Shown here: piece after piece, positions 21,384-30,416 of the stretch | Layout of the letters: the number at the start of each line of letters is the position of its first letter | Numbering within the stretch: position 1 is the first letter of the stretch | Source: Xanthostigma xanthostigma | Taxonomy: Eukaryota > Arthropoda > Insecta > Raphidioptera > Raphidiidae | Assembly: GCA_963575645.1 (NCBI GenBank) | Contig: OY754473.1 | Location: forward strand, 6,944,001 to 7,008,000 | Reading direction: 5' to 3' | Length of the DNA: 64,000 nucleotides | Made by a program: the position numbers and the translations under genes | The notes under the pieces: model-generated | Seen by the model: only the letters and a program-made list of their open reading frames with translations | The model's database searches: none | What the model was told of the DNA's origin: nothing

Positions 21384-21757
21384 GGTAAATTTGAAAATTA
21401 TAGATTCTTAACAATAACTTTTTTTTTAACGGATTGTGATTTTTTATAATTTTTAAGTTAATTTTTTTTTCATTAACAATTCGATTTCTGTTAGTTGTTT
21501 TCTTGTTATTTTTATTTAAAAAAATTGTAGAGAAATTTAGATCTCAAATTTAATTCAAAATTCCGTTTCGTTTAGTCCGAAGCACAGTACTCAAAGGAAA
21601 ACTTCTAATTAAAATAATTTGTTATATTTTGGTAACCAGAAAGTAATTTAAACAATTAAACTTAATCATTTTAAGTGTGTTTATCTTAAGAAATGACAGT
21701 AAAAATAACATATTTTCAAATTGATTAATAAATAGTTCAGTATTAATTGAAAATAAA
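21384..21757 (-). other. upstream region of GR gene 4
   Basis: This AT-rich sequence shares several short blocks in order with the upstream region of gene 5: TTTAGTCCGAAG, CTCAAAGGAAAACTT, the shared block at 21658-21700 and TAGTTCAGTATT. No reading frame of interest was seen. Confidence 0.5.
21658..21700 (-). promoter_or_regulatory. shared upstream block, gene 4 copy
   Basis: On the plus strand it reads CTTAATCATTTTAAGTGTGT then TTATCTTAAGAAATGACAGT, about 280-320 bp upstream of the gene 4 ATG. It matches the copies before genes 1, 3 and 5. Confidence 0.45.
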
Positions 21758-21898
21758 TGTTCAATAAATAAAATTATCGACCAATTTTTCAGACAATATA
21801 TTAACAAAAAATATTATTAATACATTAAAAATTGGTCGATAATTTTATTTATTGAAGAGCTCTAATCAGACGTTAATCAAAGATTTGAAAATAAATGT
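21758..21898. mobile_element. hairpin MITE, AAAATTATCGACCAATTTTT type, copy 1
   Basis: The arms AAAATTATCGACCAATTTTT and AAAAATTGGTCGATAATTTT form a hairpin. The longer related copy is at 46436-46740. The element is flanked by direct repeats of TGAAAATAAATGT (21747 and 21886 areas). The gene 5 upstream region has a single continuous version of that sequence, so this looks like an insertion into the gene 4 upstream region. Confidence 0.55.
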
Positions 21899-21944
21899 CT
21901 TTATTTTCATTTATTTAAAAAAGTTACGCCTCTTTTTTCTTGTT

Positions 21945-22200
21945 TTTAACCGACTTCAAAAAAGGAAGAGGTTCTATGTTCGACTGTATATATTTTTTTA
22001 ATGTATGTTCACCGATTTCTCCGGCAATTATGAACCGATTTTTAAAATTCTTTTTTTATTCGAAAGAGTGCACTTCCGAGGTGGTCCCATCGAAACCAAG
22101 GATCTGATGGTGGAATCTGGAGAAATCGAGGGAAACTCTCAAATTTCAGAGGCACGCATACCCATTGCAATACTTTATCTAACACTAAAATGAGAAAAAT
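21945..22200 (+). mobile_element. fragment of a lepidopteran-type dispersed repeat
   Basis: The TTAACCGACTTCAAAAAAGG opening, the ATGTATGTTCACCGA stretch and the GAACCGATTT stretch match a repeat I recall as common in moths and butterflies, possibly the 3' end of a CR1/Zenon-type LINE. The short + frame here is not a gene. The family name is from memory and uncertain. Confidence 0.45.
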
Positions 22201-22202
22201 AA

Positions 22203-22460
22203 AATATTTTTAACAAAAAAATTGAACCGACTTCAAAATATGCACTAAAAAGTAAAAAAAATAATAATTATTGTTATTTTTGGAGTCGGTGTCAGCCAAA
22301 ATGAAATCTATTCCGAGAACTAGAGACATGTAAGATTTAAATTGCTACTTTCGAATTCCGATGTGACACCGACTCCAAAAATAACAATAATTATTATTAT
22401 TTTTTTACTTTTTAGTGCATATTTTGAAGTCGGTTCAATTTTTTTGTTAAAAATATTTTG
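22203..22460. repeat. inverted repeat with AACCGACTTCAAAATATGCA arms
   Basis: The arms AACCGACTTCAAAATATGCA..TTTTTGGAGTCGGTGTCA and TGACACCGACTCCAAAAA..TGCATATTTTGAAGTCGGTT are near-perfect inverted repeats around a centre of about 100 bp. The left arm continues from the dispersed-repeat fragment at 21945-22200. Confidence 0.65.
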
Positions 22461-22704
22461 GTTCTTACATTTTTTTGCATGCTTGTATACACCAGTGTCT
22501 GCCGTTTTCTATCAAAATACTAAAGCTAAAAAATTTAAAACAATAAAAAATTTCCTAATTTTTAAAAATTGGTTGGAGTAGTTTGAAAATTTTAATTCAC
22601 TAGCGTCGGGTTCGCGGCTCTCTTAGTAATTGTCACATTTTTATATTTCGCGTCTGCTTTCTCGTACAAAGGAATGTTGCGGCTTGGCCTTTTTCAATGT
22701 TACA

Positions 22705-25700
22705 CTATTTCTTCCATTGCAACAACACAATCAAATATGTCGTTAATGTTGTTATAATGGAACAAATTAAGCTCCTGTCGATTTTGAAAAATCCGCAGGC
22801 TGTCAAAAACAAATTCCTGTTGACAACTTGAACAGAAAATAGCTCCAAAAGTTTTCTAGTTGAAGTGCTGGTGTTTTCAGGAAGTTCACTAATCAGTTTG
22901 TCTATTATTTGTGCAGTTATATTTGCTTCTCTGCACACAAAATCGCAGCTGGAGGATAAAATGTACATTATTACCTAAAAAAAAATTGAGAAATTTGACA
23001 ATGTTAGATACGCAAGGTAATTGGCGAATTAACAAAAAAAAATCAATTCTTACTTGTTACAGAGAAATTAACGTAAATATCTTTATTCAACACGCGTGAG
23101 TAATATGTAATTTCGGGGCCCTGCTAAATTCGGGAGAAATAATAAATTACTTCATGTTGACGCGTAGAGTGCTAATAATGAGCCGTACTGTGAGATAATG
23201 AATTTTCTGGACCAATAGGAACGCAGTAGCAAGCCCAAGACGTTAAATAATGAAAAAAAAAATTGGTTGTCTGTAAAGTCGGTTTACGGACGATAGTTTT
23301 ACGTGATAACGTATTCCGTAATACATAACCTAAACTTCCCAAAATTTGGTTTCAATCCGCTGATTCTTGGTGTCGGAATGATAAGAAATGTCAAAAGTGA
23401 CGTTTGCAACTGTCAAAGTATTATGTTCTAATAATAATTAGTTATTCCAATACTTAACTTAGAAGGCGTTGCATTTCACAAAATACTAATGTCAAAAAAT
23501 TGAATTAAACATTAGAAATGCAGCCGTTTTCATGTTGCATTTATACAGCTATTTTTCTATATAAATTTGTATAAAAAAACTGTTTAGGCAAATTCTGTTA
23601 TACGAAATGTAAAATGTTCTCCTCTTTCGTTTAAGACTGGTTTCAAACCGATCTGATTTAAATTGAGCGAGAAATTGGAAAAAAGCACGCACAGGGTCAG
23701 GCGGAACGTTACGCGTTACGAACGTTAGGAACGTTACGATTTAGGAACGTTACACTTTTTCGTGCATGCAGCCGGTGTTTTATCAATTTATAAGATTGGT
23801 GATTCATCAATTTATAAGACGTTATAACGCGTAAACTGCACAGCGTCTGGACCAACAGGAACGTGGTAGGCGCTATTGTATATATGAAAACAGCATCGCA
23901 ATTTAGTGAAAGTCAGGGCCATCTTGTGTGCATCGAGGGTGGGTACGTCAATCAATGAAGTGATTTATTATTTTTCCCTCTTTTATCAGAGCCCCGATTA
24001 CATATTACTCGTGCTAGTTGAATAAAATATTATGTGCGACCATTGATCGCAGGAGAATATTCCACTCGCGTGTTACCGCACTCGCTAAGCTCGTGCGGCA
24101 AATTTCACGCTCATGGAATCTTCTCCTTCTCTCACTAGTCGCACAATATACTAAAATTACATCAGTAGAGAAAAGCTTTATTTTTTATTATAATTAAGTA
24201 ATTAGCTACAGTAAAGGCCGCTCCACACGAAGCTGGTTTTTCCTCTGGAATCGCTGTTGGATCTTGTGCTAACCACGAGGATGGAAATGACGCATCGTGT
24301 GAAGCGAACCATATATTTAATACCCTCTATATTGCTAGCAAAGATCGGGAGAAAGACTTAAACACTACGGTGCAGTCTGTCTCACTTATTTATACTCTGA
24401 GTCTAATGCGCATGTCCGTGAATGGATGCGCGTCAGTTTGCACATGGAACTAAGCTGTGAAAGGGAGGTGGCTTGCTCCATTCCACTTACTAATTGCCCC
24501 ACTACAGACACTTGCGCACAACGGGTGAAGTAAAAAGAGTGAGATAGAAAACAGTCAGTTGCTGTCTCACTTCATGGGTTACGCTTCCACTTACGGCCAC
24601 CAGCAATATAGAAGTTATTAAATATATGAAGCGAACACACCAAAGTAGCACGGAAAACTAGTCTCGTGTACCGAAATGGTAGGAATTAGTCGTCATTATA
24701 GTACGGTTCACTTTATAGAGCGATGAAGCAATGAAACAAAAATTAAGCCGCTTATAACACATTCCTTAAAATGTTGGGATTTCCCGATTGATTGGTTGTA
24801 TATTATAGAGGCTCAAAGTCTGAGGTCATTGAGATTTGTTTTGTAGGCCCTGGTACTTACCAGTATATAAAGGAACCATCCAATAGTAAGAATCACAAAA
24901 TAATTCTTGTTTAATTGTAAATGTGTCTGTACAAACGAATCCATTAGGAAAAACAGTGGTCCGTAGATGTATACCAGAAGGATCATTGAAGCTTGAAGAA
25001 TTACAAGCAAAATGTTGTACCCCATCACTTCGTTAAATAAGCTTAAAGTGTCGCTTAATTGATTGTGGGATTGCATCAATGTCTGTGCTAAAAAAAATCA
25101 ACACGATTAATTATTTCACTAGCAAGAAGCATTTGCTATACTTTTAACCTTGAATGCAATGACAGTAGTGTAATAAGTTTGAATATTTTGTGGCTACGAA
25201 CGTCCAAAACGGAAGAATTTATTTCGATTTGGTTATTTTTTTGTTTGAAAGTTGGTATTTGCAATATGTTTATTGAAATCAGTTGAACCGTTTTAAAGAA
25301 AAGGTCACTATTATATCTAGAAACTTTGATTTTGAGCTCAAAGAATCAGTTAGTTCAAAAAGTATGAAATAAATATTTGATTCTCAATTTTTAAAAATAA
25401 TATAATAATAATAATAATAATAATAATGCGCGTAACGTCCGTTTCTCGACTTTATGTCATAACAGACGCCATTCGCACCATTACTATTTTTTTCTACCGC
25501 ACTTCCTGTTACTTTCTACAATTTTTAAACTTCAACTTAATTAATAGCAATGGGCGAATGAAGGAATTTTTAGGAAATTAGGATAAGGTAGGCAAATTTT
25601 GAGCATAGGAATTTGACAGGTAATCGGCCATGGCCTTGAATAAGGAACCATCTCGATATTTATCTGAAATTAATTGAGGAAAACCATGGGAAACCTCAAC

Positions 25701-26653
25701 AAGATGGCCGGTACAGGAATTACCGTTTCTCGGCGAGAGGCAGTAGGAAAAATCTGTCAGTCACATCTGCCCCCGCTCGGGATTCTAGTGCGAGTCTAGT
25801 GCTCTCACCGCTACGCCACCCCGCTCGATAATAATTAATAATAAAAAAAATATTTATTTCTGCCTTTATGACAATAATTTATTGGTATCATCGACTTCTA
25901 ACCATTTGTTAAAATTTATTTAGGAAAAGTTCCGATTTAGAATTCGACTTACTAATTAGTAATTAATTTATACTTACCTGATATAAAAGTAGGACCTCCT
26001 ATTGCTGTGGTTACAAAAATAGCTATTTTTACATAAGATATTTTATTTTTTTTTCCCAACATGTCGTTGATTCTCTTAAATCTGTATTGAATTTCGTCCA
26101 TCATTGTTACCAACTCAATTATTACCAGAATGGAAAAAGTCAGGGGAAATATTTCTAATGAATAAACTATTTGTGAATTTGAAAAGTTGTTCCAAACTAT
26201 CATATCAAATCCGACTAAAATGGCAAAACCAATAGTAGCTAGTACTACCAGAACTGTATTTTTAATGTTCCGCTTTTTATAAAACTGAACGGTGTGTATG
26301 TTCAATGCTGCATCAATTTTAATTATTTGTTGCTTGATATCAACGATGCTATTTCGATTATAAATAGTTAGACCGATATTCAAAATGGCTGCCAGATAAT
26401 TCGTGCAAATCGAACATGTGTCTAGAATAAATGCTGTGCTGAGTTCATCGAAATCATCGAAGTACGTCAAAATATTTAATCTTTGTTTTGTCCAAAATCC
26501 AACACCCAACAAAGAAAAAATTAAAATAATTTTATACACAATTTGAAATTTTGTTATTTTCACAATTTCTCTTTCATCTGAAAGGCTGTATTGTGCCAGC
26601 CCCGTTATATTCAAGAGAACTCGAAAAAAATTACTTTTTGAAATAAGAAACAT
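22705..26653 (-). CDS. gustatory receptor gene 5 (subfamily A)
   Basis: Exon 1 is 25978-26653, exon 2 is 24861-25087 and exon 3 is 22705-22974, an open frame of 390 residues. Exon 1 starts MFLISKSNFF, has four membrane segments and ends GPTFISG at GTAAGT. Exon 2 contains MQSHNQLSDTLSLFNEV, with Ser where most paralogues have Cys, and ends YIL. Exon 3 begins VIMYILSSSC and ends TTYLIVLLQWKK. The acceptor is TTTTTTTAG directly before GTA. The shared upstream block and the CCGAAG/CAAAGGAAAAC motifs lie before it. Intron 1 (about 0.9 kb) carries one SINE. No disabling change was seen. Confidence 0.88.
23090..24026. mobile_element. TIR element, GAGTAATATGTAAT ends, copy 2, with nested MITE
   Basis: The ends match those of 13378-13766. 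A longer member of the TTGGTTGTCTGTAAAG MITE family (about 23256-23832) is inserted inside it. It lies in intron 2 of gene 5. Confidence 0.55.
24027..24155. mobile_element. hairpin MITE, ATATTATGTGCGAC type
   Basis: This is a close copy of 13767-13912, including CCACTCGCGTG and CTCACTAGTCGCACAATATA, and again directly follows the TIR element. The tandem arrangement in two places suggests that the two units move or were copied together. Confidence 0.45.
24210..24690. repeat. possible MITE-like sequence with AAAGGCCGCTCCACACGA
   Basis: The opening AAAGGCCGCTCCACACGA resembles the terminal repeat of the element at 28109-28537. I could not find a matching right end, so the limits are uncertain. 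The stretch has several ATATAGAAGTTATTAAATAT-like and CACTTATT repeats but no gene. Confidence 0.3.
25398..25829 (-). mobile_element. tRNA-derived SINE, full-length copy in gene 5 intron 1
   Basis: On the minus strand a GAGCGGGGTGGCGTAGCGG head with internal promoter-like boxes leads through the CGAGAAACGG..CCTGTACC body to GACATAAAGTCGAGAAACGG and an ATT-repeat tail (plus strand 25398-25428). An internal CTCGGGATTCTAGTG shows drift in the B-box region. Confidence 0.7.
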
Positions 26654-27288
26654 GATTCAGTTTTTATTATAATTACTTTTAATAATTTTAACAAAGTAGT
26701 TTCTTTTTATAGTTTAAAGCTGACATTTTGTTTTCCATTAAAAATTTCTTTAAAATAAGCTTCAATTTTTATTAATTGCTTCTTCCTTTTTATTAAAAAA
26801 TTATAATTTTTGCTTTGCAATAAATCCATAAAGTTTTCAAGAATTACTTTTTTCGTTATTTCTCTCTTAATTTTATTAAAAATATTATATTGAAAGGCTA
26901 GGCACTTTAAGTTGAATTTAGTCCGAAGAAATGAGTCGTTTCAAAGTGCTCAAAGGAAAACTTTTTTCTGACTAACTTCACATTAACATAATTGTTCCAT
27001 TTGGCTAGCCAGAAAGTCACTTAAGATATCAACTGATAACAAAACAAAATTAATCATTATAAGTGCGGTTGTCTTAATAAATGACTATCAAGACAGCATA
27101 ATTTTATAATAAAATTGAGTAATGTTTCTATATAGGTAACTAGTTCAGTATTTATCAAAAATAAATGTCTTTGTCTTTATTTAATTAAAAAATTCTAGCC
27201 TTTTTTTAGTCTTTGTTATTGCATTTTTTGCGTGCTCATAAAATTTATTTGAAAAAGAATAAAAACGAGGTCCCAAATGTGCAAATTT
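26654..27288 (-). other. upstream region of GR gene 5
   Basis: This AT-rich sequence shares ordered blocks with the gene 4 upstream region: TTTAGTCCGAAG near 26920, CTCAAAGGAAAACTT near 26949, the shared block and AGTTCAGTATTT near 27143. No gene was seen. Confidence 0.5.
27047..27089 (-). promoter_or_regulatory. shared upstream block, gene 5 copy
   Basis: On the plus strand it reads AAATTAATCATTATAAGTGC then GTTGTCTTAATAAATGACTA, about 400-440 bp upstream of the gene 5 ATG. It is the most diverged of the four copies. Confidence 0.4.
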
Positions 27289-28002
27289 TGACGTGATAAC
27301 GTCTTATAAATTGATGAATCACCTCAAAATAAAAAGATGAAACACCGGCTGCATGCACGAAAAAGTGTAACGTTCCTAACGTTACTAAGTGAGCGACTAG
27401 AATGCCTTCGGTAATTTTGAAGCAGATATCATCAACCGATTGAGATGAAAATTTGTATACACGTTTAGTTTGAATGACAGTGCATGGTTAGCTGTGTGAC
27501 GTTACTCTAAATCCAATCTGGCGGACTTCTAAAGATGGCGGAAATGCCTTCGGTAATTTTGAAGCAGATATCATCAACCGATTGAGATGAAAATTTGTAT
27601 ACACGTTTAGTTTGAATGACAATGCATGGTTAGCTGTGTGACGTCACTCTAAATCCAATATGGCGGACTTCTAAAGATGGCGGACTAATTTTATTATGCT
27701 TTCCTTCAATATGGGTATCAAATGAAAGGGCTTGCTGAGAATAACTCGAAAAATAAAGTGACGTCACTCTAAATCCAATATGGCGGACTACTAAAGATGG
27801 CCGACTAAGTTTTTGACGTGATAACGTCTTATAAATTGATGAAACACCAGCTGCACGCACGAAAAAGTGTAACGTTCCACCTGACCCTGTGCGTGCAAGC
27901 GAGAGCGCAGTAATGTATTATTAAATATGATATTCGAGCGGAATACGTTATCACGTAAAACTATCGTCCGTAAACCGACTTTACAGACAACCAATTTTTT
28001 TT
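27289..28002. mobile_element. two TTGGTTGTCTGTAAAG-family MITE parts around a tandem repeat
   Basis: The sequence TTGACGTGATAACGTC occurs at 27289 and again at 27813, and the full reversed element ends TTTACAGACAACCAATTTTT near 28000. Between the two lies a tandem repeat of about 140 bp. The second half could be a complete MITE and the first a truncated one, or the tandem repeat may have expanded inside a single element. Confidence 0.5.
27402..27800. repeat. tandem repeat, unit about 140 bp
   Basis: Units begin near AATGCCTTCGGTAATTTTGA (27401 and 27544) and include GACGTCACTCTAAATCCAAT and GGCGGACTTCTAAAGATGGC. A third, shorter unit follows at about 27690-27800. The GATGGCGGA..ATATGGGTATCAAATGAAAG part resembles the satellite at 31390-32300. 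Confidence 0.65.
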
Positions 28003-28108
28003 TTAAAAGAATTAGGTACAGTAATACGAAAATACCTCGAAGATAGAGAGAGTCGAAAATAATTCGACTGTAGTAAAATAAAATTAAAGACCGTTTTATT
28101 AAAGTTTT

Positions 28109-28537
28109 AAGGCCGCTGCACACGAGGCTAGAAACGCTGCTAGATTTGCCTACTAGTTTTCTAGCGCTGATTTTCTTGATTGCTGTTAAGTGCGAGACTA
28201 TTTTTCAAGCTTGTTTTATGGATAGATCTGATACGCACGCAGTGACAGTTCGAATATAAACACAGAGCAAAACGTGTCTGTTGGCTGATTCTGAGCAGAA
28301 TGACGCCATGTTGGTTTGTGGGCGTTTGTTCAAATGCCCACGTAATAAGATGCTGCTTTCTGATTGGTTCTTGCTCATACCTAGCCACAAATCTGGCAGG
28401 GAAAATAGCCCCTGTTCTAATTTTAAAATCTATCTTGTGAGCTAGCAGGCCAGCCCGCAGTGACGTCATTTCCAGCTTCGTACCCAGCCTACCGGCTCCT
28501 AGCAGCGTTTCTAGCCTCATGTGCAGCGGTCTTTACA
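28109..28537. mobile_element. MITE with 35-bp inverted repeats (GGCCGCTGCACACGAGGCTA)
   Basis: The left end GGCCGCTGCACACGAGGCTA..AACGCTGCTAG and the right end CTAGCAGCGTT..TAGCCTCATGTGCAGCGG are inverted repeats. The left flank is TTAA and the right is TTTA, compatible with a TTAA-target (piggyBac-like) MITE with one change. The minus frames inside it (28161-28520, 28205-28390) are not supported as genes. Confidence 0.6.
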
Positions 28538-28642
28538 GTTCAAATAATACAGGATAGTTCTATATATAATATTTTTATCGGGTGTGGTTTGTAAAATAGG
28601 AAAGATCAAAAAAACTCCACCAGATTTTGAGTTTTGACAAAT

Positions 28643-30376
28643 CTATTTCTGCCATTGCAAAAGCACAATTAAATAGGTGGTAACACTTGTTAAAATTGAG
28701 CAAACCAAACGCAGGTCAATCTTAAAGAAACCATATGCTGTAATATTTATGTTACTGTGGGTTACTTGCTGGGAAAACAGTTCCAAAAGTTTTCTGGTCG
28801 TGTTATCGTAATGCGTTGGTAACTCGTAAAGTAATTTGTCTGATATTTTGACGACCATCTTGGCTTCCAGTCGAACTTGGTTACAGCGTTGTGATAAGAT
28901 GTACATTTTAGTCTGTTAATAAAATAAGGTTTATATACGATTACTAAAGTTAAAAATTATATAAAACATTTTCGATTTGAATAAAATTAATTTAGGATCA
29001 CCCTGAAGATATAGTCTATTAAATAGAAAAAGAATAATTAAAATCGGTCCGCAACTGACATACATAATAACTTCCTTTTAACCATTCCAACCCCCAAGTG
29101 GGAATGGTACTAGTTTAGGTCAAAGATCGTATTTCAAAATTTTACAATATCTTTTCGTTTTGAGGTCCCCTGAATCCAAAAACATATTTTTGGAAAAACT
29201 CTGTGCGTCTGTGAACACGATACTGCTCAAACGGATGAGCGGATTGAAACCAAATTTTGGGAGGATGTTTGATACGTAAATTTGAAGAGCCCTATTGTTT
29301 TTGGGGAAAATAGGCGCATGCACAAAAGAGATATATGCTATAACATTGTTTTTTTATATAATAATGGTATACTTTTCATAACGGTTTAATATTGTATTTA
29401 TTTTTTCAAGAAAGTTTTGTCAACACTTAACTTTATAGTTTTGGAAATATTTTAAAAATAAAAAATTTGAAAAGTAGTTTGACCCTGCAGGCCATCCCTG
29501 TAACTTCCCGCTATTTTCGAGTTCAAAACGCTCAAAAATATGTCAAATATAGCAAGAAGTTTATTTTTTAGCTCTTCGAGCTCAAAAAAAAAACACTTTG
29601 TTACGAAATTTTCGTTCACGATATCTCATGAACAAATGAAGCGATTTTGATGCGATTTGCGGCAGTCGACGCAATTTTTTAACCTTAAAAAGTAATTTTA
29701 TACAGAAAAATCGATCTCATAGGAATTTTACGAGAAATTTAAAAAAAAAAACACTTTTTAAAAATTTTTCGTTCACGATATCTCGTGAACAAATGAGCCG
29801 ATTTTGATGCGGTTTGCTGCAATCGACGCAGTTTTTTTAACCTAAGAAAGTAAATTATTACAAAAAAATCGATTTGATAAGAATTTTACGAGTAATTTTA
29901 AAAAATTACTTTTTTCCTAATTTTTCGTTCACGTTATCTCATGAACAAATGAACCAATTTTGATATGGTTTGCGGCGATCGACGCAGTTTTTTTAGCTTA
30001 AGAAAGTAATTTATTACAAAAAAATCAATATGATAACAATTTTAAGAGTCATTTTAAAAAAACACTTTTTTACGATTTTTTCGTTCACGGTTTCTCGTGA
30101 ACAAATGAACCGATTTTGATGCGGTTTGCGGAAATCGACGCAGTTTGTTAAGGAGAAGAGCTGATTAGTTTTTGGAATTAATCGGTTTAGTAGTTTAGAA
30201 AATTTTTTACAAAAACAAATTTTTAAAAATTTTTGAAACTTGTTTTTTTAAGATTTCTCAAAATTTTTTGGGCCGAATCGTTTCAAATTTTCAGGAAGTC
30301 TAAGTTCACCAAGATCACGTCAGATGCCGCAAACCACGTTTCAGTCGGACACTCCGTTCAAAAGATATAAAAGGTT

Positions 30377-30416
<40 letters not shown>

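Noticed and set aside
28161-28520. 119-residue minus frame
   Set aside because: It lies wholly within a MITE bounded by GGCCGCTGCACACGAGGCTA repeats.
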